Below are positions 6,549 through 13,863 of a stretch of 14,134 nt of DNA, piece after piece (position 1 is the stretch's first letter; every line of letters starts with the position of its first letter). This DNA is from QHWK01 sp035315685 (GTDB lineage: Bacteria; Acidobacteriota; Vicinamibacteria; Vicinamibacterales; CAVVIG01), in the NCBI GenBank assembly GCA_035315685.1, contig DATFXR010000797.1, positions 1 through 14,134 on the forward strand, given 5' to 3'. The notes under the pieces are model-generated. The model was given only the letters and a program-made list of their open reading frames with translations, was not told the DNA's origin and did no database searches. Position numbers and translations under genes: made by a program.

Positions 6549-7322
6549 TTAACGTGCGGTGTCGGCGTGATCGCAGGCGGCGCCAACCAGCGTCGACACG
6601 AGAATGAGGGGATTCTTTCCTGCATGCTCGAACGCGTGCGTCGTGCCGTTGGTAACCACAACGAGTGATCCCGGCCGGACTCGAGCCGGCTCGTCGCCGA
6701 TGAGAATGGTGCCTTCTCCGGCGACGACATAGAGGACTTCGTCGTTACGCTCGTGAACATGCTGCGCGACCTTGTCGCGCATTTGCAGGAGGCGGACCGT
6801 TTCCAGAGGGTTACAGGCCAGGATCGATTCCTTGAGCGGTTCCTTCCCGATCAGGTTTTTATCGAGGTAATCGACAATCGACAGGCTCGTCGGCCGACCA
6901 CCGGGCGGAGTCGCCGGCGGCGGCGGCGGCGCGGGAGCCGGCGGGGGCGGTGGCGGCGGCGCGGCATTCAGGACCACGTCCACCTGGCTGTAGGTGCCGC
7001 CGCGAATCGTAAACTCGCGCTCGAGCGTGACGTATCCATCGAGCTCGCAGCGCAGGCGGTAGGTGCCGTCTTTCAGGTCCGACACGACCGCCGTTCCGGC
7101 GCCACCCGTGACGAATTCTCCGGTTCCGGCGCCGGACAGTGAGAGACGAACTCCACTCAGGCCCGCTCCGTCCTGATCCCTCACGGCGATTCTCGCGGAA
7201 CCCGGTTTTGACGATGCAGTCGCCGGTTTTTGTGGGGATCCTGACGGCTTCGATTGGGCAGCCTGGATCGACATCGTGCAGATGGCGGCGAGAGCCAACC
7301 CAGCTATAAGCGGTCTGATCAT
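6549..7322 (-). CDS. Exported cupin protein with beta-sandwich domain and proline-rich linker
   Basis: This 257-residue protein has a signal peptide (about 1-23, ending MSIQAAQ). A carboxypeptidase-regulatory/PEGA-like beta sandwich follows (about 43-119, with LKDGTYRLRCELDGY). Next comes a proline-rich linker (122-140) and a C-terminal cupin (about 165-245). Cupin motif 1 is HVHERNDEVLYVVAGEG (H188, H190, E195) and motif 2 is PGSLVVVTNGTTHAF (H229), so a metal site of three His and one Glu is complete. It probably acts outside the cytoplasm; the ligand is unknown. A GTG two codons upstream (7328) lies one base from the ribosome binding site and so cannot be the start; ATG at 7322 is seven bases away. 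The gene stands alone, with 83 bp to its downstream neighbour. Confidence 0.82.
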   Translation of the reverse strand: MIRPLIAGLALAAICTMSIQAAQSKPSGSPQKPATASSKPGSARIAVRDQDGAGLSGVRLSLSGAGTGEFVTGGAGTAVVSDLKDGTYRLRCELDGYVTLEREFTIRGGTYSQVDVVLNAAPPPPPPPAPAPPPPPATPPGGRPTSLSIVDYLDKNLIGKEPLKESILACNPLETVRLLQMRDKVAQHVHERNDEVLYVVAGEGTILIGDEPARVRPGSLVVVTNGTTHAFEHAGKNPLILVSTLVGAACDHADTAR

Positions 7323-7521
7323 GGCCACACCCTTCCTCTGCTTACGAAGAGAAGCAAGATGCTTGCGGACAGAAGGATGCCGAATTCATGGCAGTTTCGC
7401 AGCTTCTCAACGGAACGCGTCACCGGGTAAACACAACTGGATGTACCCGTCACATATCGCGACACGGATCAGCGATTTCGCGCTGAGTCAGAATGAGCGC
7501 GACACGCGACCGATGGCGCTG
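7323..7521. other. Intergenic gap with a small hairpin, longest gene-free stretch
   Basis: These 199 bases separate two - strand genes. Besides the ribosome binding site next to the cupin gene they hold a hairpin at 7469-7486, with arms TCAGCG and CGCTGA around a six-base loop, 36-53 bases past the upstream gene's stop. There is no T-run, so it is a weak terminator candidate at most. A promoter for the cupin gene should be here. On the - strand TTGAGA occurs about 85 bases before the ATG, but with no convincing -10 box at the right distance. No open frame with family-like sequence was seen. Confidence 0.5.
7330..7338 (-). promoter_or_regulatory. Ribosome binding site deciding the cupin gene start
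   Basis: GAGGAAGGG on the - strand lies seven bases before the ATG at 7322 and only one base before an in-frame GTG at 7328. The spacing selects the ATG. Confidence 0.75.
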
Positions 7522-8244
7522 TCAACCGCGGCGGCGACGCGGGCGCTCTTCGACGATGATGCGCGAACTGGCGTTCGCGTGTCCCGCCAGGACGAGCCAC
7601 GCAGCCAGGGCTGCCGCCTTTTGCTCGGCCCGCCACGGCCCGCCGACGCCTCGGCCGAGCGCTGCGATTGCGTCTCGCAGCGCCTGTTCCGGCCGCTCCA
7701 GGATGCTGCCTGCCTGCGCGTGAAGGTCGCGCTCGCGCCAGATCGAGCACGGCAGCTTGCAACGGTTCGTCGCATCCTGTACGACACCGCGAAACAACTG
7801 GCCCTCGAGCGCGTGAATTCGAATGTGATCGTTCGCGATGAGCGCCGGATCGATCAAGCTGCCCACGACAACGCCAGCGCCCTGCACGGAATGCCCAACG
7901 GCGCGATACCGTCGAATCGTGTTGGTGACCGACTGGCGTCCGAATCGCTTCACGGCACCGATTAACCGGGAACGTTCGGAGCTGTCGGCTCGCGCGGTTC
8001 CGAAACCGGCGTGATACGGCTGTCGGGACTCGGGAATTGCCGGGTCGCTCAGATCGATCCGGCGACTGTCCAGGACGCGAGGCGAGGCAGCCGAACCAGC
8101 GAGCAGCACGGCGCTGGCCCAGCCGGACTTCACGGTGAAGCCAATCGCCGCGGCCGCACGGCGTTGAACCGTTGCTAGACGATCTGCGTCAGAGTTCTTC
8201 GATGCGGACGTTCTCGCCCCGACCGTCGATCCGCCGGTTTTCAT
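7522..8244 (-). CDS. Conserved protein of unknown function
   Basis: This protein has 240 residues if it starts at ATG 8244. I recognise the core as a conserved, unnamed bacterial family, from memory only: IGFTVKSGWASAVLLAG (34-50), SDPAIPESRQPYHAGFGTA (66-84), GAGVVVGSLIDP (122-133), HIRIHALEGQLFRGVV (140-155), and GGPWRAEQKAAALAAWLVL (201-219). The alternating strands and helices and the opening hairpin followed by charged patches hint at an RNase H/actin-like fold, but I see no catalytic signature I can name. There is no signal peptide or membrane segment, so it is probably cytoplasmic. The first 30 or so residues look unconserved and cover the 5' end of the opposite gene, and only a weak AGGTG eleven bases upstream supports the start. 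No other ATG, GTG or TTG lies between it and the conserved core. Confidence 0.72.
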   Translation of the reverse strand: MKTGGSTVGARTSASKNSDADRLATVQRRAAAAIGFTVKSGWASAVLLAGSAASPRVLDSRRIDLSDPAIPESRQPYHAGFGTARADSSERSRLIGAVKRFGRQSVTNTIRRYRAVGHSVQGAGVVVGSLIDPALIANDHIRIHALEGQLFRGVVQDATNRCKLPCSIWRERDLHAQAGSILERPEQALRDAIAALGRGVGGPWRAEQKAAALAAWLVLAGHANASSRIIVEERPRRRRG

Positions 8245-8843
8245 TATGGTTCGGGCACCTGGCCGCGCGCCTGCTCGGCCGCGAATCCGCATGGGACGCC
8301 GTGAGGATGCGTGTTCCGGCGACCACGTTCGGCCCGGGCTCGCGCCGGCCATTCGCCGACTACTTCAAGGGGAAGAGCTCGGTGCCGGTGCGGTCGCTGG
8401 ACGATATCTGCGACTGGCTGCGGACGTGCAAGTACGTCACCGACAGCGAGCTGTTTCATCAGCGCGACGTCTGGCAGCATCCGGCCGCTTTCGAGCGACG
8501 GCGCCGCGGCGACTGCGAGGATTTTGCCCTCTGGGCCTGGCGCAAACTGGCTGAGATTGGCATCGACGCGGAGTTCTGTGTCGGCCGCGTGATCGTCGCC
8601 GACCAGCCCGAGATCGAGCGCCAGCACGCGTGGGTCGTCTTGCATATCGAGGGAGCTGCGTTCCTCTTCGAGCCCGCCGCACACCTGCGGTCGCAGATGA
8701 TCCGTCCGCTCGCCGATGTCATCGATGAGTACATCCCGCACTTTGCGGTGAACCACCAGTTCGACACGCAGGCGTTTGCCGGCTGCGTCGTCGACTCGTA
8801 CAGCCGCCGCCCGCCCAGCACCGATCCGGTTCGCGCCTTCTAA
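8202..8843 (+). CDS. Transglutaminase-like cysteine peptidase
   Basis: This 213-residue protein carries the bacterial transglutaminase-like pattern. The nucleophile is C105 in RRGDCEDFALWAWRKL, the histidine is H142 in RQHAWVVLHI, and E157 in FLFEPAAH sits where the third residue of the triad is expected, with Glu in place of the usual Asp. I recall related proteins with the same FL-EP pattern, so it may be active. No signal peptide or membrane helix is evident, so the location is probably the cytoplasm. The substrate is unknown. The start at ATG 8202 lacks a clear ribosome binding site. TTG at 8172 is a longer option, and ATG 8307 a shorter one that would remove the overlap with the divergent gene but also cut conserved-looking sequence. 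Confidence 0.8.
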   Translation: MRTFSPRPSIRRFSLWFGHLAARLLGRESAWDAVRMRVPATTFGPGSRRPFADYFKGKSSVPVRSLDDICDWLRTCKYVTDSELFHQRDVWQHPAAFERRRRGDCEDFALWAWRKLAEIGIDAEFCVGRVIVADQPEIERQHAWVVLHIEGAAFLFEPAAHLRSQMIRPLADVIDEYIPHFAVNHQFDTQAFAGCVVDSYSRRPPSTDPVRAF

Positions 8844-8918
8844 CCTGCCCGGCGCCCCCACACGGACAGAAGCCGATACGTCGCTCAACGCTGATCGTGC
8901 CGCAGTCGTGGACCGTGA

Positions 8919-9566
8919 CTACATGTCAGCGTATCGCTTGGCGGCGGCGAGATCCCGGCGCAGTTCGTCGGCATTGCGACGAGGGCCGTACCCCGGCGTG
9001 TCGCGCTGGATGCGCCAGCCTTCCTTCAACGGTCCGGCATCGACCGTGTCGAATCCGAACTCGTCGAGCAGACGCGTCACCGCGCGCTTCGCGGTCGCAT
9101 CGTCGCCGGCAATGACCAGCGCCCGCCGGTTCGGCGTGCCCGCCGGCCGTCCATCCGTCGTGAGCTGCGCGGCGTAAATGTGGTTGAACGCCTTGACCAC
9201 CCTTGAGGAAGGCAGATGCGCCTGCAACAACTCGGCGGTCGTCGTCGACTCGTTGTCGAGCTCCGGGATGTGGCCGTCGCGCTGCGGATAATAGTTGTTG
9301 GTATCGATGACCACCTTGCCGGCCAGGGGCGCGACCGGTACCTGTCGGTAGTTCTTCAGCGGCACGCTGACGACGACAATGTCGCCTGCGGTGGCGGCCT
9401 CATCGGGCGTTCCTGCGCGAACCCGTGGACCGAGCTCCTTCACCAGATCCGACAACGTGTCGGGTCCGCGCGAGTTGCTGATCACGACATCGTGTCCGTT
9501 CGACACGGCGAGCCTCGCAACCTGACTGCCGATGTGGCCCGCTCCGATCAATCCGATCGTTGCCAT
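8919..9566 (-). CDS. NADP-binding oxidoreductase of the F420-dependent reductase family
   Basis: This 215-residue protein of COG2085 type has the Rossmann glycine motif GLIGAGHIG (5-13) and SNSRGP (30-35), whose R33 is the usual contact to the NADP 2'-phosphate. The middle stretch DIVVVSVPLKNY and the VVIDTNNYYP segment follow family order. Related proteins reduce F420 or NADP, or are short-chain reductases of unknown substrate; nothing here proves F420 use. The frame stays open upstream to about 9623, but MATIGLIG at 9566 is the natural N-terminus. A TATAAT box ends six bases before that ATG, so the mRNA may begin at the start codon. The gene is convergent with the transglutaminase-like gene, with a 75-bp gap. 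It is not part of the C1 operon. Confidence 0.85.
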   Translation of the reverse strand: MATIGLIGAGHIGSQVARLAVSNGHDVVISNSRGPDTLSDLVKELGPRVRAGTPDEAATAGDIVVVSVPLKNYRQVPVAPLAGKVVIDTNNYYPQRDGHIPELDNESTTTAELLQAHLPSSRVVKAFNHIYAAQLTTDGRPAGTPNRRALVIAGDDATAKRAVTRLLDEFGFDTVDAGPLKEGWRIQRDTPGYGPRRNADELRRDLAAAKRYADM

Positions 9567-9572
9567 GGCGCG

Positions 9573-9578
9573 ATTATA
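9573..9578 (-). promoter_or_regulatory. TATAAT -10 box of a probable leaderless transcript
   Basis: A perfect TATAAT on the - strand ends six bases before the ATG at 9566. This would place the RNA start at or next to the start codon. At a 17-base spacing the -35 position reads GATTCC, which is a poor match. No ribosome binding site lies between the box and the ATG, consistent with a leaderless message. Confidence 0.5.
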
Positions 9579-9617
9579 GAGCGGACGTGCCCCATGGAAT
9601 CGGCGCGGCCGCCCCGA

Positions 9618-9635
9618 ACGCACGAAGACACGAAG
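9618..9635. repeat. Short CACGAAG stutter between genes
   Basis: CACGAAG occurs twice (9621-9627 and 9629-9635), preceded by a degenerate unit. It lies in the 75-bp gap between the reductase start and the GH51-like stop. A looser relative on the opposite strand, TTTTGTGCTTTCGTGGTG, fills the gap between mfnD and mfnF (1187-1204). Both resemble intergenic stutters that I remember from acidobacterial genomes. Confidence 0.5.
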
Positions 9636-9641
9636 TATTGG

Positions 9642-11195
9642 TCAATTCGATCCGATCTGAAGCTCCAGCGCCGAGACCGAAGCGGCGGGGAACTCCCAGA
9701 CGCCGTTCCCGGCGAACGGTTTCTCCCGCGTCCGCATCACCTCCGCATCGTTCAGATACGACACTTCCACCTCGGGGTCCGCGGCGATCTCGAACACGCG
9801 TCCGCTCCTGACGACCTGACCCGCGATCTGAATCGTCGTGCTCACAGATTGCGTGCGACGAATGTTCGCGACGTGAAGGTACACCGTGTCGCCGCGGCGG
9901 CTCGCGACGACGTCGAGGCCGTCTGTCGGGCCATTCACGGCGATCGCGTGACTGCCGATGTGATGACGATAGAGCCGCATCACCCGCGCCACTGGTTGCA
10001 GGTAGGCGCGGTTGGTGCCCTTCGGTGTCGGAATGATCACCGCGTTGTTCTGCCAGCGTGTGCCACAAAAGTCCGCCGCGGTGGCAATCTTCAGCACATC
10101 ACCGTGGCGCTGATGGTTGTTGAGGATGCGCGCGTACGACACACCGGCCGCCCATGTGGCGAGCACGTTGCCGCGGTCGCGGCCAGGAATGACGAAATGG
10201 CATTCGGTCATTGCCAGCGGCATGTTCCGCCCGCCCAGGCTGTCGCGAACCGCGCGAATCTTCGTGTCGGTGAGCTGCCACGCCGCCATCAGCTGTTCCC
10301 AGGTCGCATCCGGATCGCGACGGTACAACTCGCCGCGGAGCACCGGCCGGCGCGTCGAATCGGGATCGAACATGTGATGGAACGCGAGGTATTGAACCTG
10401 TTCGCCGGCGATCTCTGCCATGCGTTCCGCCCAGCCGCTATCGCCCCATGCGATCAAGCGGATCGACGGATCGACCGCGCGCATCGCCTTCGCAAACGCG
10501 ACGGTCTTGCGCGCCGCGGTGTCGAGATCGAAGCCATTCCTGTCGTAGGACGTCTCGTTGCCGATCTGCCAGTAACGCACGCTCCACGGCGCCGCGTGGC
10601 CGTGTGCCTTCCGGGCGCCGTTGCCGGGATCGTTGCAATAGGCCACCCAGTCGGCCGCCTCCGATGCGTCAGCCGTACGCGCCTTGCCCTTGGCGGTGAC
10701 GTACTGCTTGCGGCCGTCCGACTCGAAGTTGACGCAGATCAGCGGCTCGGCGGCAACCTGCCGGCACAGATCGACGAATTCGCCGGTGCCCACCTGGTTC
10801 GATTCGATTCCGCCCCACAGCAGGTTCAGCATCGACGGACGCGTGTCGCGCGGCCCGACACCTTCCTTCCAACGATAGAAATCCGCAAAGATGCCGCCCC
10901 ACCGCATCATCGTCGGCCCGAGGTCGCGTGTGATCTCGACGACGTCCTCGCGCCATTGATCGCGCAGATGGTCCCACGCCGCTTCGACGGAACCATCGGT
11001 TGCGCCCAGCGGTTCCATGAACTGCATGTAGAGATACGGCGACAATTCGAACAGCGGCTGCGGATCCACCAGGATTGCGCGGTCGCCTGGCCTCTGAGCG
11101 TCGAGCCGCGGACGGGCGGCGGGGCGGAGCGCTACGGGGGCGGCAATGCCGACTGCCGCCATGGTCGATTCCGTGAGGAACGTCCTTCGGTTCAC
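9642..11195 (-). CDS. Tat-exported glycoside hydrolase, GH51-like (alpha-L-arabinofuranosidase relative)
   Basis: This 517-residue protein opens with a twin-arginine signal, NRRTFLTESTMAAVGIAAP (2-20), so it is exported folded. It resembles COG3534/GH51 retaining hydrolases, which cut arabinofuranosyl side chains from plant polysaccharides. A TIM barrel with the acid/base glutamate in YWQIGNETSYDRNG (E214) and the putative nucleophile in LAMTECHF (E331) is followed by a C-terminal beta domain (about 400-517). The spacing of the two glutamates fits the clan. The N-terminal ELSPYLYMQFMEP corresponds to the usual opening of the family. Substrate is not proven. The start is GTG at 11195 with no ribosome binding site; the Tat motif begins right there, which supports it. 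The gap to the upstream gene is 24 bp, so it is probably the last gene of the operon. Confidence 0.8.
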   Translation of the reverse strand: MNRRTFLTESTMAAVGIAAPVALRPAARPRLDAQRPGDRAILVDPQPLFELSPYLYMQFMEPLGATDGSVEAAWDHLRDQWREDVVEITRDLGPTMMRWGGIFADFYRWKEGVGPRDTRPSMLNLLWGGIESNQVGTGEFVDLCRQVAAEPLICVNFESDGRKQYVTAKGKARTADASEAADWVAYCNDPGNGARKAHGHAAPWSVRYWQIGNETSYDRNGFDLDTAARKTVAFAKAMRAVDPSIRLIAWGDSGWAERMAEIAGEQVQYLAFHHMFDPDSTRRPVLRGELYRRDPDATWEQLMAAWQLTDTKIRAVRDSLGGRNMPLAMTECHFVIPGRDRGNVLATWAAGVSYARILNNHQRHGDVLKIATAADFCGTRWQNNAVIIPTPKGTNRAYLQPVARVMRLYRHHIGSHAIAVNGPTDGLDVVASRRGDTVYLHVANIRRTQSVSTTIQIAGQVVRSGRVFEIAADPEVEVSYLNDAEVMRTREKPFAGNGVWEFPAASVSALELQIGSN

Positions 11196-11219
11196 CGTTG
11201 CGTGCGGTGCGGCTGACGC

Positions 11220-11930
11220 TCAGCCGCAGTACGCGTACGCGTATCCGCGCTCCTGCGCGTGACCGACCGCGACGATACCGGAGGGCATCATGTGCGCGTT
11301 TCCGATCAGATGTGACGTCAGATCCTTGTAAACCTCCTCGGCGGCGCTGCCGGTCGAGCGGCCGAGGTTATCCGCATACCCGTGCGTGGAGTGGTCGCAG
11401 ACGGCGAAATGTACCCCGCGCTTGACCAGGGCGTCGACGGTGGCCGCACCGTTGCTCAGCAGCCCCCGATACTCGGTCGAGTTGTACGCGTTCACGACAG
11501 CGGGGCCGTGGCTCTTCGGGTCGTTGAACTTCGCGCGCGCCGACAGGCCCGCGCTGTACTTGGCCCACATCGCGTCGTTGAACGCAAACGCCGTCGCCGC
11601 GTGCCGCAGACAGATCACGACGGCGACGTCGGCGTTGTCGAGGCCGTACCCCGTCTTGCTGGTCTCGAAGATGTTCGAGGCGAAATGCAGCGCCTCGCCG
11701 ACACCCGGCGCCGAGACCGCATCGAGTATCGTCCTGTGCTTGCCGGCAATCTTGTCCAACCAGTCGTCCTCCGCGTGGCGCGCAGCCTGCCACGCTCCTT
11801 CGGGCAGTGCCGGTGCCGGCGCCGCGGACGCATCGACCCGCGCCCCCGCACCAAACGCGGCAAGCGCGGCGCCGACTCTCGAGAAGAACGACCGTCGGGC
11901 AACGATCAACGAAACGCTGGAAGGTTGCAT
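11220..11930 (-). CDS. Tat-exported DsrE-like protein
   Basis: This 236-residue protein has a twin-arginine signal ARRSFFSRVGAALAAFGAGA (11-30) and a mature DsrE/DsrF-like fold. That is suggested by ADVAVVICLRHAATAFAFND (100-119), the RGVHFAVCDHSTHGYADNLG stretch with C178, and MMPSGIVAVGHAQERGYAY at the end. DsrE-like domains are usually sulfur carriers or peroxiredoxin-like, with one key Cys, and are cytoplasmic; an exported version is unusual. C178 is in the expected position, but the function is unknown. The start at ATG 11930 is supported by GAGGTGG just upstream (GAGG five bases away). The open frame continues farther upstream but overlaps the PQQ gene and lacks the Tat motif at its start. 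Spacing to the PQQ gene is 10 bp. Confidence 0.78.
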   Translation of the reverse strand: MQPSSVSLIVARRSFFSRVGAALAAFGAGARVDASAAPAPALPEGAWQAARHAEDDWLDKIAGKHRTILDAVSAPGVGEALHFASNIFETSKTGYGLDNADVAVVICLRHAATAFAFNDAMWAKYSAGLSARAKFNDPKSHGPAVVNAYNSTEYRGLLSNGAATVDALVKRGVHFAVCDHSTHGYADNLGRSTGSAAEEVYKDLTSHLIGNAHMMPSGIVAVGHAQERGYAYAYCG

Positions 11931-11935
11931 GTCCA

Positions 11936-11939
11936 CCTC
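11936..11939 (-). promoter_or_regulatory. Ribosome binding site fixing the DsrE-like gene start
   Basis: GAGG, within GAGGTGG on the - strand, lies five bases before the ATG at 11930. It settles the start inside an open frame that extends almost 200 bases farther upstream. Confidence 0.7.
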
Positions 11940-11940
11940 G

Positions 11941-13854
11941 TTATTTCTTCGGCAGAGCGAAAGCGATGATCTCGTCGTTGGTGACCTCCGACCCGGTGAG
12001 GCCGCCGCCGGTGCTGACGACGGTGACGAATTGCCGTCCATCAGCGCCAAGGTAGGTGATCGGCGTCGTCTCGACGGACGACGGTAACCTGATCTCCCAG
12101 AGCTTCTCGCCGGTCGCGGTCGCAAAGGCGCGGAACCTGAAATCGTCCGTGCCGCCGACGAACGTGAGGCCGCTCGCGGTCAACACCACGCCGCCGGAAC
12201 TGGGGCGTCCCGTCTCCTGCATACCGGCGGGCAACACGTCGGAAACGCCAAGCGTCTTCCGATAGACGATGTTGCCGGTGTCCATATTGACCGCGACGAG
12301 CTGGCCCCACGGCGTCGGCCCGCACAGCAGATGCCTTTCGGGATCGCCAAACCGGCGAGTCCCGGCGAGCGGCCCGGAATTGACGTAGCTGCCGTCCTGC
12401 CGCTGCATGATGCGCATCGGCTGAAAGATGTTGCTGATGTTCGAAACGAACAGATGAAGCTCGGGATCGTACGACGGTCCCCAGAAGTTGATCCCGCCCG
12501 CCGGGCCCGGTGGCGAAATGCTGTACTGGTTGAAGGCGATCGGCATGTACGGCCCGCCCAGTTTCATGTTGTTGTCGTCAACCAGATGCTCGCAGTAGGA
12601 CTGATGCTGTGGCTCGCCCTTGTAGAGATTGTCCCGGGAGATCGTGTTCTGCGCCAGCGGCTCTGGCTTCACCGGGAACGGCTGCGTTGGAGATGCCTGC
12701 TCGCCGGGCACGTCGCTTTTCGGCACCGGTCGCTCTTCGATGTCGAAGATCGGTTTGCCGGTCACGCGATTGAGCGTGAACACCAATCCAGTCTTGTTGA
12801 CGATGATGACGGCAGGGACCATCTGTCCGTCACGCCGCAAGTCGACGAGCAGCGGCGCCGACTGGGTGTCGTAGTCCCAGATGTCGTGATGCACGAGCTG
12901 GAAGTGCCAGAGATACCTGCCGGTGTTCGCATCGACCGCGACGACCGACGAGGAGAACAGATTGTTGCCGGGACGATCGATGCCGACGCGGTCGTTGTTC
13001 GGGGCGCCGAGCGGCATGTAGAGAATGCCGCGCTCCGCGTCGAGCGACGTGTAGCCCCACACGTTGACGCCCGATCGGTTCCTGGCGCTGTCGCCGCCCC
13101 AGGTGTCGTAGCCAAACTCTCCAGGCCGTGGCACGGTATGGAAGGTCCAGACCAGCTTGCCGGTCCTCGCGTCCCAGGCGCGTGTATCGCCCGCCGGTCC
13201 GGTGCCGCCGTTCGAGCCGCCTGGCCCCTCGCCGGTACCGGCGCCGGTGATGATCAGATCCTTGTAGATGGTCGGAGATGACAGCAGTGAGTAGGGCGCA
13301 GTCGTGCTGTCCCTCATCACCTCAGGCGTCTTCAGCGTGATGACGCCATTTTCACCGAACCACTCATTGAGCGTGCCGTCGGACGCTTTGATCGAGTACA
13401 GCTTTCCAGTCGTCGATCCGAAAATGATCGAGGCAGGGAGCGGAAGCCGGCCGCCGCCGGGCCAGAAGGCTACACCGCGCTTCGACGGCAGCTCGTTGTT
13501 CGGAAGCTGAAATCGCCATTTCTCCGCGCCGGTCGTGGCGTCCAACGCGATGACGGCGCCATACGGCGAGCCGAGATACAGCGTATTCCCGATCACGATG
13601 GGAATCGCTTCGTCTTCCCGCATCCGGCCGACGAAGCCCGCGGGTTTGAGATGAAAGCTCCACACCTGCTCGAGCGTGGCGACGTTCTTCGCGGTGATCT
13701 GGGTCAGCGGACTATAGCGGTTCGCGCTGTGATCGTAGTTGGTGCCCGGCCAGTCGGTCGCGCCGCGCGGTCCATCCGCGGTGCCGATGGCGGGAGAGGC
13801 CGCTGCCAGAAACACGACGGCCACCCCCACTGCGAATCGTGACGTCAGTCGCAT
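11941..13854 (-). CDS. Exported PQQ-dependent dehydrogenase, glucose/sugar dehydrogenase type
   Basis: This 637-residue protein has a signal peptide (about 1-26, VAVVFLAAASPAIGTADG) and an eight-bladed quinoprotein propeller. Visible are DWPGTNYDHSANRYSPLTQI (34-53), repeated tryptophan-docking blades such as LDATTGAEKWRF (104-115), WDARTGKLVWTFHT (227-240) and VDANTGRYLWHFQLVHHDIW (307-326), and the active-site-like HHDIWDYD (322-329). This pattern is of the COG4993 glucose dehydrogenase group. It is not XoxF/MxaF methanol dehydrogenase: no adjacent cysteine pair and no DYD lanthanide motif in context are seen. No CXXCH haem motif is present, so electrons must go to another carrier. No membrane helices precede the propeller, so it should be periplasmic and soluble. 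The start at ATG 13854 has no clear ribosome binding site; nine bases separate it from the upstream gene. Confidence 0.85.
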   Translation of the reverse strand: MRLTSRFAVGVAVVFLAAASPAIGTADGPRGATDWPGTNYDHSANRYSPLTQITAKNVATLEQVWSFHLKPAGFVGRMREDEAIPIVIGNTLYLGSPYGAVIALDATTGAEKWRFQLPNNELPSKRGVAFWPGGGRLPLPASIIFGSTTGKLYSIKASDGTLNEWFGENGVITLKTPEVMRDSTTAPYSLLSSPTIYKDLIITGAGTGEGPGGSNGGTGPAGDTRAWDARTGKLVWTFHTVPRPGEFGYDTWGGDSARNRSGVNVWGYTSLDAERGILYMPLGAPNNDRVGIDRPGNNLFSSSVVAVDANTGRYLWHFQLVHHDIWDYDTQSAPLLVDLRRDGQMVPAVIIVNKTGLVFTLNRVTGKPIFDIEERPVPKSDVPGEQASPTQPFPVKPEPLAQNTISRDNLYKGEPQHQSYCEHLVDDNNMKLGGPYMPIAFNQYSISPPGPAGGINFWGPSYDPELHLFVSNISNIFQPMRIMQRQDGSYVNSGPLAGTRRFGDPERHLLCGPTPWGQLVAVNMDTGNIVYRKTLGVSDVLPAGMQETGRPSSGGVVLTASGLTFVGGTDDFRFRAFATATGEKLWEIRLPSSVETTPITYLGADGRQFVTVVSTGGGLTGSEVTNDEIIAFALPKK

Positions 13855-13863
13855 AAACTGTGA

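Noticed and set aside
7469..7486. Rho-independent terminator after the unknown gene
   Set aside because: The stem is only six base pairs and no T-run follows on the - strand, so it is kept only as a small hairpin.
7276..7965. 229-codon + strand frame across the gap and the unknown gene
   Set aside because: The opposite frame carries the conserved-looking blocks, while this one shows no motif and its start lies inside the cupin gene.
8919..9566. Reductase as a dihydromethanopterin reductase or methylene-H4MPT dehydrogenase
   Set aside because: It belongs to the COG2085 NADP-binding family, has its own promoter, and is separated from the C1 cluster by three unrelated genes.
9216..11216. 666-codon open frame on the + strand
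   Set aside because: It is antisense to the GH51-like and reductase genes, both of which have clear family motifs; the + strand translation has none.
12331..13281. 316-codon + strand frame inside the PQQ dehydrogenase
   Set aside because: It is a shadow of a well-supported propeller protein on the - strand.
11941..13854. Methanol dehydrogenase (XoxF/MxaF) to feed the C1 cluster
   Set aside because: An attractive link to the H4MPT genes, but the cysteine-pair and lanthanide-site motifs are not visible, and the HHDIWDYD pattern is of the sugar dehydrogenase group.
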